DNA from: Ascochyta rabiei
Taxonomy: Eukaryota; Ascomycota; Dothideomycetes; Pleosporales; Didymellaceae
Direction: 5' to 3'
Assembly: GCF_004011695.2 (NCBI RefSeq)
Contig: NC_082412.1
Location: 1,550,001-1,614,000 of the forward strand
Length of the DNA stretch: 64,000 bases
Below the pieces are notes generated by a model that saw only the letters and a list, made by a program, of their open reading frames with translations, searched no databases and had not been told where the DNA came from. Both the position numbers and the translations under genes were made by a program. This document shows, in pieces, positions 54,654 through 64,000 of this stretch; positions within the stretch are counted from its first letter, which is position 1, and every line of letters begins with the position of its first letter.

Positions 54654-55915
54654 CACGACGATGAATGTCACTCGTCCAACTTGCCCATCATGCCGTATCC
54701 TGCAAGCTGCTCTCCTCCGCTTGACTAGCCAGCTTCGGCTGCAGCCCGGATGCACATCATGGTTTACCCTAATTAGCACGCGATTCCTCTACTGCAAAGC
54801 GCTCGCTACCAATGTCAACGCAGCTTGCTCACCCGCCTTTCCAATCCGAGTTTGGCTCTGACCGGTCGTCCAGACCGCATTGCTCGGCTCTAGACTTCCG
54901 CAAGCCTAGCTTCCACGACTTCGGGCCTTGTCTTCAGCCTTGCGGGCCCCACCCCTCGCTTATTCGCTCGAATGGTCCTAACACAGACCGAGTACCATAA
55001 CAACGCACCGCCACCTGCTTGCTAAACCCTTGATAGACGTTGCATGGTACCGATTCGGCTCGCTAGGTTCCTACGCTTGCTCACATGTACATAACCAAAG
55101 CTGCTTTAAACTCCATCTCAGCTGGCTACGCACATGTGGGGAAACCGTCTACCCACCCGGTCGACCATCAACCGCGTCGGCATCTGGTCTTTTGGGTCTT
55201 TGTTGCCACCTAGCCTCAGCGTGGCGACAGTAACACCTTGCTTCTTACAACCTGCCAAGCAGCTTCATTCATCCGTTGTGGAAAGCCGTAGAGCTCAAGT
55301 GGAATGCACTACACGAGTAGTGCTGAGCGAGGCTGCGGCGCCTTCACCGGTTGACCGGTCCTTGCGAACTGCAGAAGGCTATTGAAGCACGCTTCGCCGA
55401 ACACATTCAGCTGCAAGACATACAACGAGCTCGAAGATAAGTCGCTACAAGCAATTCGTGGCTGGCCTCGATCCACCGCCTACCACTTGGCGGCTTCGAC
55501 AACCTCCTGCTAGACCAGTCACTGCCCACAAGAGTCTACTTGGTCTGTCTCAGCTCACTTCGCTAAGGCCGGCACCCCACGTCGTAAGTGTTCGACAAGT
55601 CTAGCTCGTGCGATACGATATCAAGCTATCTAAGCTTCGTGTTGTGTTTCGCAGGCATTGCTTGTACACTTAGAGTAGGTTAAGGCCATAGGCTAGTCTT
55701 CGTTTGTGGACTATCTGGAAACCATCCTCGACAGTATGCTCGGATATTTCAATGGCCTGGTCGAGTCTGGAGCAACTTGGTAGAGAATCAAACAGCATAT
55801 AAGACCACCGACATGCTCTATCAACATCTATCATCCCAGGCTTCATCTTCATGCAACTCTCTTGACGGAGACGTGAAAGATTCTATTTCATCTTCTAAAC
55901 CACGTACTCAGCATC
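54654..55915. other. 1.3-kb intergenic region upstream of peroxidase
   Basis: Many stops in all frames; no gene or repeat recognised. A TATA-like ATATAAG at 55799-55803 region precedes the peroxidase ATG by about 115 bases. Confidence 0.45.
55797..55803 (+). promoter_or_regulatory. TATA-like box of the peroxidase gene
   Basis: ATATAAG about 115 bases before the ATG at 55916. Confidence 0.35.
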
Positions 55916-56949
55916 ATGCATCTTACCAACATTCTCCTTTTGGCCTCATCAGCGGCTGCCATATCCCTCCCCAATTTTCCCGACATCAGCCAAATCTTTG
56001 CTCGCAAGGACGGTGACAAGTGCCCAACGGTCTGGACAAGCATCTCCAAGGAGTTGACCGGCAAGTTTTTGACAGACGGACAATGCAACCCAGATGCACG
56101 TGCAGCCATTCGTGCCGTGTTCCATGACTGTGGAGGTAGGCTGTCCCTACTCCTGCTTATCTACTGCATACTGACAGCTGTAGCATGGAACAAAGCACAA
56201 GGTGCAAAGGGTGGCTGCGACGGCAGCCTTGTCTTGGCTGGCGAGCTTTCCAAACCCGAGAACAATGGTCTGCAAGCCATCGGTGCCTACCTCAAGGGCC
56301 GCGCTGATTTCTGGAAAGTCAGTGTGGCAGACATGATTGGTACGTCTTCTCACTACCTTCCAGTCACCATACACGCCGCTAACACACATAAGTCTTTGCC
56401 GGCTCCCACGCGATCGTCACCTGTCCCGGTGGCCCACGTGTGCAAACCTACATCGGCCGCAAAGACTCCAGCACCCCGGCTCCAGACGGTTTACTCCCAG
56501 ACGTCCGAGCTCCTGCCGACTCTCTGTACAGGCTGTTCCTAGACAAAGGCCTTGATGCCGTTGACCTTGCCGCTCTCCTCGGCGCGCACTCCACAAGTAA
56601 CCAATTCCACTTCGACGAGACCGCACCCAACGCTGGCGCCCCACAGGACTCGACGCCAGGTGTCTGGGACGTCAAGTACTACGCCGAGACCACCGCACCG
56701 CCAAAGGGTGTGCTGGTGCTTCCGAGTGATGCCAAGCTGGCTGCGCATGCAACCGTGGGCAAGGAGTTCAAGGGATTCGTTGGAAACGCAGGAAAGTGGA
56801 ACGGCAAGTTTGCTGATGCCATGGCGAGGATGGAGAGGTTTGGAAGTGACGGGACAAAGAAACTCATAGACTGCACCAACGCGCTACCAAGTGCCACCAA
56901 CGCGAAGCGGGAGTTGAAGGGTATGTCCATATTTGCTCCTAGGCATTAG
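55916..56949 (+). CDS. secreted AA2-type (class II) heme peroxidase
   Basis: Extracellular heme peroxidase using H2O2 to oxidise phenolics or other donors. Exons 55916-56135, 56184-56339 and 56393-56949 (310 aa); introns 56136-56183 (GTAGGC...TGTAG) and 56340-56392 (GTACGT...ATAAG, branch GCTAAC). Signal peptide MHLTNILLLASSAAAISLP. The distal heme site is RAAIRAVFHDCGG (catalytic Arg and His). KGGCDGSL contributes the distal Ca site, and VSVADMIVFAGSHAIVTCPGG follows. The proximal His is in DLAALLGAHSTSNQF. It is shorter than basidiomycete lignin peroxidases (about 340-370 aa), like other ascomycete members of unproven lignin activity. Whether it has Mn or surface-Trp sites cannot be settled by eye. 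Confidence 0.92.
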
Positions 56950-57598
56950 TGCTGGTGTTCTGTAACGCGTCCATGATTTAACGAATTCAAACATCCATAC
57001 TAAACACTCGCATGTTACCATGTCTTTTGCGTAATTGCATCGCGAACCGAAGAAAGAAAAAGAAAAGTTTACTGATCTCCCCAGGGCTGGATCTCCACAC
57101 TGCAATCACTAGACCGAGTCCTGTTTCGATGAACGGGGCCCGACACCGGACTGGACTTCTGTGTGGCACGCTACTATTGTACTATGAGGTCTTGGTGATG
57201 GTTGATGGCGGTTTAGGTGGTTGTGGTATTGATATTGATGGTGAAGTGAGGGGTAGTAGAAGTCAAGATGCGACAGTCCAAGAGCATCGGGAGTTGAGTT
57301 TGAGCCTGTTTCCTTTATCATCGACAGTATCTACCGAGCAAACACGACTGCGAGTGGTGCTCAATTAGCGACTACTATGCCTGCTTGTCGTTCTCTTACC
57401 TGTTGTTTTGCGAGTCCAAGGAAATCGACATTATGTCCTTTAGGCAGCACGGCACAGTGAGAGAGTAACACCCACCTCGCATGCGATCTCGTCCATTTTT
57501 ACCTTCGACTCAATATTTTTGCTGTTCCAAAACCCCCTTTTATAGTCAGTCCATATCTCACCACGCTCAATCTACCAGCAACCCTCCTACCACGAAAC
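56950..57598. other. intergenic
   Basis: 3' flank of the peroxidase gene. No gene seen. Confidence 0.45.
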
Positions 57599-57921
57599 AT
57601 GGCTGCAAAACTCGTCCGCACAAGCCTACCACCAAAGCTCCTCCAACACATCGAAACTCTCGAACTACACCGCCATCTCGAATCCGCGCTGTCCAAGCCG
57701 CTGAAACACCTCCCAGCAGATGAGGCATCGAAGCTCCTCGGTGTCATCTCCCATACAACTCCAACACACCGAATTCTAACAGCACAGTAGATCGACTGAT
57801 CTTCCTCCTCAATTACCCCCTCTTCCTCCACGCCATCGTCCCTCGCCTCCGTCTCGCATATCCCCGTCACCTCGCTGAAACACTAGCAATCACAGACCCC
57901 TCTGCCCCAATCGACTCATGA
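57599..57921 (+). CDS. small conserved-looking hypothetical protein, 91 aa
   Basis: Exon 57599-57740, intron 57741-57787 (GTGTCA...CACAG, branch CTAAC), exon 57788-57921. Begins MAAKLVRTSLPPKLLQHIET and after the splice reads VDRLIFLLNYPLFLHAIVPR, ending AITDPSAPIDS. The first half is amphipathic and basic, the second has a short hydrophobic helix. No family recognised with certainty. The clean intron (correct donor, branch, acceptor, and frame kept) and the lack of low-complexity sequence argue that it is real. The basic N-terminus could be a mitochondrial leader; that is inference. Confidence 0.62.
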
Positions 57922-58389
57922 GGTTGTTTCTTTCGACAGTTGGCGATTGATCTTCAAGAAGTTATATCTTGGACAGTATTGATCGCAGCTAACCATCTGG
58001 AATCTATGGTCTACAAGTTACAAAAAATGATGTTGGTCGAGATTTCAATGCGTGAGTGATGAAGGAGAGTAGCGATTGTGGTTGGCTCTAGGTCGCTAGC
58101 GCTGACGTAGCCCGCGCAGGCATCACCTTCCTCCAAAAGTCCAACCTCTTCACCCCACGCCCAGCACTGCAATTTTTCCGGAAAAAAGTCACCGGTTTTC
58201 AAATCAACAAGGCATATAAGTTCGCACAGTTGCGGCTTTACTGTGCGGCATCCGCCACCGATATCGGATCAGGAAACCGACTATACATATGCAGTAACAC
58301 ACTCCGAGCATTGATAAGCAGCTCGAAGTCACCGGGTTTAAGCTAATGAATCTACCACCAAACCACAATTATTAAACTAAACTCCTAAG
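57922..58389. other. intergenic, promoter of the OCD-like gene
   Basis: A TATA-like CATATAAG lies at 58213-58220, about 170 bases before the next ATG. Nothing else seen. Confidence 0.45.
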
Positions 58390-59484
58390 ATGACGTTCAC
58401 AATCCTATCCGACAACGACGTGAAATCCATCCTCTCCTCCCTCTCGCAACAGGACGTGTCAAAAGTAGCAGACGACTTCATCCAGTCCCTCGTCCAATAC
58501 TCCTGCCACAATGAAGCGCAATATCAGCCCGAGCGTGCTGCCGTAAAGCGAGGACAGCAGAGCAGTTTATTCATGCCCGCAACAACCCCCCAGCACATCG
58601 GCGTCAAGATCGTCGGCATCGCCCCTTCGAAACCGGCCAGCACGTCGCCCGACGCAAAACCAAAGCCAGGCCTCCAAGCTACCCTCACTGTGTGCGGTCC
58701 CGAGGGGAAAGCAGTCGGCGTGCTCAATGCAGCGGAGATTACCGCGTTCCGCACAGCCCTGGGGAGTATGCTGTTGTACAGGCTGAGGAGGCGAACGGAG
58801 AACGTTGTTGTTTTTGGTGCTGGTGCGCAGGCTAGGTGGCATATTCGACTTGCGCTTATCCTGCGTGGTGAGGATATCAAGAAGATCACTATTGTCAACC
58901 GGAGCAAAGCCAGGACGCAAGAGCTCATCGAGAGATTGAAGGAGATCGGTATACCGTCACATGTCAACCTCGACGTGTTCGAACAGGATGCGAGCCTGGA
59001 GGATCTGATCGTGGATGCGGATGTCATCTTCTGCGGTGTGCCGAGCACATCACCACTTTTCCCGGCTGCGTACCTAACGAGTGAGAAGGCGAGACGGAAG
59101 ACGAGATACATCGCTGCCATCGGGAGCTATCGTCTTGACATGCAAGAAATCGACCCCGAGCTTCTCAAGGTCATTGCAGATCCTCAGAGCAGCTTCAAGG
59201 ACGAGGTGTGGCAGGGCAAGGTGGCAGTCGATAGCGCCGAGGGCTGCTTGGCAGAGGCGGGTGAATTAGACAGAGCGGGTATCAAGAAAAGGGGGATGTT
59301 GGAGGTCGGTGCAATTCAGGATCTGAGGTCCAGTAGCCGTCCCGACGGGTTAGAAAGATGGCTCAAAGACGGCTTCGTAATCTACAAAAGCGTGGGTGTA
59401 GGTATCATGGACATCGCAATCGGAAGCAAGTTGCTCGAGCTGGCAAAGGAGAAGGGACGTGGAGTTCACCTGGACGACTTCTAG
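58390..59484 (+). CDS. ornithine cyclodeaminase/mu-crystallin family protein
   Basis: NAD(P)-binding enzyme of the OCD/mu-crystallin family; members deaminate ornithine to proline, reduce cyclic ketimines or form alanine-type products. Single exon, 364 aa. Substrate-domain segment SSLFMPATTPQHIGVKIVGI, then the Rossmann motif VVVFGAGAQARWHIRLALIL, KITIVNRSKARTQELIERLK, ADVIFCGVPSTSPLFPA and YIAAIGSYRLDMQEIDPELL. C-terminal KSVGVGIMDIAIGSKLLELA is typical. It is cytosolic by appearance. Its stop is 65 bases from the stop of a convergent flavin monooxygenase gene; some fungal secondary-metabolite clusters pair such enzymes, but no backbone synthase is present here. Confidence 0.93.
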   Translation: MTFTILSDNDVKSILSSLSQQDVSKVADDFIQSLVQYSCHNEAQYQPERAAVKRGQQSSLFMPATTPQHIGVKIVGIAPSKPASTSPDAKPKPGLQATLTVCGPEGKAVGVLNAAEITAFRTALGSMLLYRLRRRTENVVVFGAGAQARWHIRLALILRGEDIKKITIVNRSKARTQELIERLKEIGIPSHVNLDVFEQDASLEDLIVDADVIFCGVPSTSPLFPAAYLTSEKARRKTRYIAAIGSYRLDMQEIDPELLKVIADPQSSFKDEVWQGKVAVDSAEGCLAEAGELDRAGIKKRGMLEVGAIQDLRSSSRPDGLERWLKDGFVIYKSVGVGIMDIAIGSKLLELAKEKGRGVHLDDF

Positions 59485-59548
59485 ATTCGCAATGAGAAAT
59501 CGCAGAGCTTATACCGAAATTTCAGCACTGTGAAGTTTCGTCGCCCAT

Positions 59549-61464
59549 CTACTGCTGTTCCAACAAACACCCCGCAAAGAACTCCTCAATCTTCTTCCCT
59601 CCATCCAGCCCTACAACTTTCGCAACGTACTGATCAGGTCTCACAATGACCACCGCGCCTTTGCTCATATCAACGCCGTACTTCTCATACGCGTGCCCAT
59701 GCCCAGCATTGTAGTGTTCGTCGTCGACATACGTCTTGTGCAAGTCTTTGATGCCCCATTTCCCCGTCTTGGGGCTAAACACTTCTGGTATCTGGTGCTG
59801 TTCCGTTTTAGAGAAGAGGGTGTGCAGGACGAGAAATGGTTCGATGACGCTATCCGGACGGGAAGATGCAGGGGTGTAGCGCTGAATGACATGAGAGAGG
59901 GAAGAGGAGAACTGTCGCAAGTTGTCAGCGTGATGGCGATGGTGATGTAGTAACAGGGGAGGTGGGAGCCTGCTCTAGACTCACCTCATCCAGTCTCTCC
60001 TTGCAGTCGGTGTGGGTGACGTCTCCGGCAAAGACAACGACCCGCCACCGCCCGTCGCTCCTCAGCGCACTCTGCAGCTGCACCGGCCTGGCGTCACAGA
60101 ATCGGATCACTTGCGCAGATGGGAATCGCATTCCGACGTGCACGCTCGCCGCCAGCCCTTTGCTACTCCCTTTTGAGTCGGTGATACCACTATCTTCATA
60201 CTTTGCCGTAAACCCAGCCATATACCTTCCACTCTTAGTGAAATACTCTGCAAACTCGCCCTCTCTCTTTTCCTTCCTACTGAACATAGCAGACAACTCC
60301 TTGTCAAACGCAATCAAATCCGCCGCCGTCTTGCTCCTCTCGCCCACATACGAAGCGAGCACAGACGGTGGCGAGAGGCCAGACAGCACCGCCCCCAGCT
60401 TCCAACCGATGTTGTACCCGTCCTGCAAGCTGACGTTCATACCCTGTCCCGCTTTGGGCGAGTGCGTGTGGCACGCGTCACCGGTGAGGAAGACGCGCAG
60501 GTCCTTGTGGAAATGGTTGGCCAGTCGCTGGCCGATGCTGTACGCGCTCCACCAGAAGGTGGAGGCAAAGTGCATCTCGTATGGCGCGAAGATGCGCTTT
60601 GCTGAGCTCTGTAGATCGTCGAGCGTGACGTTCTTTGGTTGCGAGCCGACAGGCAGTTGGATGTAAAAGCGTACCAGCGAACCGCCTTCGCGCGGGATGA
60701 TCAGCAAGTTGCCGCTCGTGGAGTGGATCGTGCACTTTCGTCGGATGTCCGGGAAGTCGGTGAGCGGGTAGATGTCCATGACGCCCCAAACAGTATCGGT
60801 GGTGTCGCCTAGCATGTGGTAGTTGAGGGAGCGGCGGACAGTGGAATGCGCGCCGTCGCAGCCCTGGGTGTGTAAGAGTAGGTATAACTATGTGGTCTAG
60901 GAGGTAGATTAGACTTACCAGAACGTACTTGGCCTCCCAGGTTTCTTCTCTGTCATCTTTCGAGGCCAAGACGCGGACACAGTGTGCATTGGGGTCTGTC
61001 GCATTGTCTTGATCGACCTCAATGCCCTTCACCGTCCAACCATATTCAATCCCGTTTGCAGACCCCTCTGTCCACGTGCCCTTCTCTTTCATGATCTTCT
61101 TCATCTTCTCCAACATCAATCCATTCATTCGAGCCTGGTTCAGAATGACATGTGGCAGATGGCTCAGCCCCTGCTCAGTATCAATGGATCTGCTCTTCCT
61201 CTTGATGCCGTCCTTGACATTATCGTCAATCCCCCAGAAGCACACTTCGTAAATGTGGTATGCCTCCCTCAAGAGATCCTCAGCGAGTCCGAATGAATCG
61301 TATATCTCGACGGTGCGGACTTGCACGCCGTCTGCTTGTCCAATTTCCAGGGGCCCAGAGCGTCGCTCTAGAATGGTGAAAGGGATGTTGTAGATTGCAA
61401 GCCAGGTTGCTGCAAATATGCCTGCCGAGCCAGATCCTACTATCAGAACGTCTGTTTTAGGCAT
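59549..61464 (-). CDS. FAD-dependent aromatic monooxygenase (phenol 2-monooxygenase-like)
   Basis: Hydroxylates a phenolic ring with NADPH, O2 and FAD. Exons 61464-60919, 60863-59985 and 59911-59549 (595 aa); introns 60918-60864 (GTAAGT...CCCAG) and 59984-59912 (GTGAGT...GACAG). N-terminal FAD motif VLIVGSGSAGIFAATWLA, ribose motif GCDGAHSTVRRSL after the first intron, and the FAD-phosphate motif LTGDACHTHSPKAGQGMN. The C-terminal phenol-hydroxylase dimerisation (thioredoxin-like) domain contains VVVFAGDVTHTD and ends with VVIVRPDQYVAKVVGL. The true start is the ATG at 61464, just before the FAD motif; the open frame upstream to 61527 has no ATG. Substrate unknown. Confidence 0.93.
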
Positions 61465-61999
61465 CTTGACGATATTGTTATAGTGGATGTTATTTGGGGT
61501 GATGTGGAGTGCGATGGACCGCGGCAATCGTTAGGCTGCCGACGATCCCGGATAACAGTTCACGAAGTGACGATCGCTGTAATGGGCAGACAAATTGGAT
61601 AGAAGCGTGTGCTAGAAGTCTCATATACTTTTTGTATAGTCCAAATCATGTTGCTGTGGTGTAAGATGAGCAAGGTAAAGGCTCCGGTAAATGATGCGGG
61701 GAGAGTCCGCTAGCGTGCATTGAACGGCTGCGGGTGCGGGAAGGTCTAACACTGCTTCGCAACGGCGTAGAAGGTTCGACGAAATATAGGAATTGGCTGC
61801 TTGGTGTCGGATATGTCTGAATGGATGTTGGAGTCGGTACTCGTACGTCTCAAGGTGACCACTGCGTGAAGTCAAGTGTGCGTCATGCTGCATGTTGTGC
61901 TTGACTTGATTACTAGCAATACTTCGAGGATAGGTTCCCACGCTGATTACGTATTGTAGAAATGTCGTACATGTGCTGTACACAAAGTAACATCTACGC
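61465..61999. other. intergenic
   Basis: Between GPI11 stop and the monooxygenase start. Nothing recognised. Confidence 0.45.
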
Positions 62000-62850
62000 T
62001 TACTCGAACATGATCTTCTTGCCTCTGAGCAGCGTACCTCCCAGCAGCTTGCCAACTGCGTATCCAACATACGCACCGGTAACAATCGTAACGGGCCACT
62101 TCTGCCACTCGCGGTCCCTAGATAAGTCAGCATTTTGATCATCGCCCATATCGTAGTATGTACATACCAATCCAACGGGATGGGCACAGCGCCCAGCCAA
62201 GCACCCAACACAGTCCCAATCATACCCCCGTAGACCTCATCAATAGGCAGTAGAAGCGCCACAGCCTCCCTCCAGGTCTCACCATTGACACCATGCACGT
62301 AGACCAACGGCAGCGTACTCAGTACCGCGATGTGTGCGCCAGCCAAGAGTGTATGCGTGTGATGCGTGGTCACCGGGGCGCCGAACAGAACGAGGGTTGC
62401 AGTAAGTAGCGGCGTCGACGCCAGCGTTGTGAGAAGGAGGGAGAGGAAAGCCGGCTATGCAATGTGTCAGCGGACTTGCCACTACGTCCATGTGAAGAAG
62501 TCCCAACATACAACAATCGTCCCGTTGATGCCCTTCTCGATCTTGCCAGGCGCAACTTTTTTCTTATCGCCCAGCTTCTGCTTCCTGATCTGTGTCGTGC
62601 TCGTGCCGCTTGTTGGCGGAAGGCATACTGCCACAAATGCTATTTGTAGGACAGCGAGGGGCAGCAGCGTGCTGAGGAGTGCGGGGACAGGGTCGGCGAC
62701 CAAGTCGTTGAACTTGTATGCGTAGATTGAGAGTACAAGAATTGGGTGAATGTGCGTATAGACGCGCGCCGCGTTGGTGTTGAGAGGCTCAACAGGCATT
62801 GTGGGTGCTGTGGGTGCGGGAGCAGCGGGGATGCCGGTTGCACTGGCCAT
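62000..62850 (-). CDS. GPI11: GPI biosynthesis protein Pig-F
   Basis: ER membrane protein that helps transfer ethanolamine phosphate to mannoses of the GPI precursor. Exons 62850-62512, 62454-62168 and 62117-62000 (247 aa); introns 62511-62455 (GTATGT...CATAG) and 62167-62118 (GTATGT...TCTAG, branch CTGAC). Several hydrophobic helices. Family marks: [20 protein letters not shown] near the N-terminus, [20 protein letters not shown], the Pig-F hallmark [22 protein letters not shown] across the last intron, and [20 protein letters not shown]. The short tail LRGKKIMFE is typical. Needed by the two predicted GPI-anchored proteins in this window. Confidence 0.95.
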
Positions 62851-63195
62851 TTTAATGACTTGAAGCGGGGGGTGCGGGTGTCGCAGAGAAGATTTTTCGT
62901 GGTAATTCACGTGTCGATTGTAGCTCAAAGGAGTGGAAGTGGCGCCTGGCCGTGTGGTTGCTGTTTTGGTGTTGATGTGAAGGGTTTGGAAATGTTGTCC
63001 GTGCAGGGTTAACATCTAGCGCGAGAAATCCCCGAGCACCTCGATGGTTTCACCATGCAGGGTAATTTGAGGCATTACGCTTTTCCGATTGCTTTTGATG
63101 GTCTTGGACGATGTTCAAAGCAGTTGCCTGTCCTCTAACAAGTGCGGTTCTCGTGACATGTGCTTGCACCTAGGCCATCCTGCAGCAGATGCTCT
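62851..63195. other. short intergenic region
   Basis: Between the translin stop and the GPI11 start. Nothing recognised. Confidence 0.45.
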
Positions 63196-64000
63196 CTACT
63201 CCTTCTTGGGAAGCAAGTTCCTCAGCGACAGATCGTACACAACATCCTCCACATCCTTCACCCTGTACTTCAGCCCATCACTACGGCGGCGCAAGCTGTC
63301 GTTCTTCAGGTTGAGAATCTGGAAGCCGGCAAACAAGTCCTTGACGAACTGGTTGATAAGGATGGGACGTTCGTAGTCACCAAGCGTGACGGCGTTGCGT
63401 GCCAACCGAGTCTGTGAGAACGATTAACAACGTGAAGCAGAGTGTATGGGCAAGGCATCATACCAGCTCTTCAACGAGTGAGATGAGCGACTGCAGGTAC
63501 TCCTCAAGCGTAAGGTGGAACTCGTCTCGCTCCTTGAGATTGACTGGGACTGTGAGGTGTTAGCTGTCTGCTTCGTCCGTTGTGCGCGATCACATACTCT
63601 TCAGAATCTCGCCCAGCTCTTCGATGGTGAGCAGTCTTCCGGCCTTGATTTCGCCTGAATCATACTTGTACCCGCCGAGCCAGCCCCAGAAAAGAAGACC
63701 CTCGACCTGTCGAGATGTGAGTGAGACGCTTCGAGAGGAAAGCAGTGACGTACCGCGCCCTGCATCTGACGAGACCACATGTTGTTGAACTTGTAGTACG
63801 GCAGCTTGGATGCAGCTTGCGACAGCTTCGATACATCCTCGACGACAGTGTTGATGGACTCTTCGGCCGCCTTGAGGACCTCGGGAACTGCATCGTGAAT
63901 GAGCAATTGCTTGTTGCCCTCCTAGCTGTCAACTTACGGTTGGCAACAGGTGTCGAGTGTGCTCTTGACAGTACGAATGAAACATTGCGGTCTGGAGTGA
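63196..64000 (-). CDS. translin, 5' partial
   Basis: Translin forms a ring-shaped nucleic-acid-binding oligomer, in many eukaryotes with translin-associated factor X (C3PO). Visible exons: 64000-63938, 63887-63754, 63706-63598, 63549-63464 and 63411-63196; the start lies outside the window. Introns are 48-53 nt with GTAAGT, GTACGT, GTATGT and GTATGA donors. The C-terminal half carries the family signature VTLGDYERPILINQFVKDLF, AGFQILNLKNDSLRRR and DGLKYRVKDVEDVVYDLSLR, ending LLPKKE. The first exon reads FVLSRAHSTPVAN-LPEVLKAAEE. The splice joins are consistent with frame throughout. The LNLKND and GLKY motifs point to translin rather than to TRAX. Confidence 0.92.

Noticed and set aside
1..64000. 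CRISPR array, insertion sequence, virus-derived or toxin gene
   Set aside because: The tandem repeats are short microsatellites without unique spacers, and no transposase, integrase, capsid, polymerase or toxin motif was seen.

Overview
The window looks like nuclear DNA of a filamentous ascomycete (Pezizomycotina, plausibly Dothideomycetes). The evidence is many short introns (about 45-60 nt, GTRNGT donors, CTAAC-like branch points), a CFEM-domain Pth11-like receptor, an AA2-type heme peroxidase, plant-cell-wall enzymes, and typical fungal housekeeping genes spread over both strands. I see no viral, plasmid, rRNA, tRNA or CRISPR sequence and no recognisable transposon. Exon joins given below were made by hand from splice signals and frame; the joined lengths of the complete models are all multiples of three.

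Layout. 0-19 kb: 3' part of acetoacetyl-CoA synthetase (+), a CFEM/Pth11-type receptor (-), a gene-poor stretch with possible decayed coding sequence, an AlkB/ALKBH1-like dioxygenase (-), phosphatidylinositol phospholipase C (-), a secreted GH105 hydrolase (+), a putative cyclase (+), two poorly resolved lineage-type genes (-), and an NCS1 nucleobase/allantoin-type permease (-). 20-30 kb: the large ribosome-biogenesis factor URB2 (-), divergent from the MICOS subunit MIC10 (+), then a fungal F-box-like protein with a CAG-repeat frame switch (-) and a GPI-anchored Kre1-like cell-wall protein (-).

29.4-43.5 kb: two large low-complexity intergenic blocks around a GPI-anchored GH16 glucanase-like enzyme (-) and the Ras guanine-nucleotide exchange factor CDC25 (-). 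43.5-54.7 kb: C2H2/fungal_trans transcription factor (+), NHP2 (+), an F-box/LRR-like protein (+), an Mpr1-like acetyltransferase (-), a Gfo/Idh/MocA oxidoreductase (-), a Rib2/Pus9-type pseudouridine synthase (-) and a 4HBT thioesterase (+). 55.9-64 kb: heme peroxidase (+), a small unknown protein (+), an ornithine cyclodeaminase-like protein (+) tail-to-tail with a phenol-2-monooxygenase-like flavoprotein (-), PIG-F/GPI11 (-) and translin (-, 5' end outside).

The genes do not form one pathway. Themes are ribosome/RNA biology (URB2, NHP2, pseudouridine synthase, ALKBH1-like, translin), GPI anchors and cell wall (GPI11, Kre1-like, GH16), signalling (PLC, CDC25, CFEM receptor) and plant or aromatic polymer turnover (GH105, peroxidase, flavin monooxygenase). 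I found no convincing new biological system. The best leads are an unrecognised multi-exon gene near 16.1-16.9 kb, the frame switch at a CAG tract, a candidate mitochondrial leader on the ALKBH1-like enzyme, and an OCD/monooxygenase pair.
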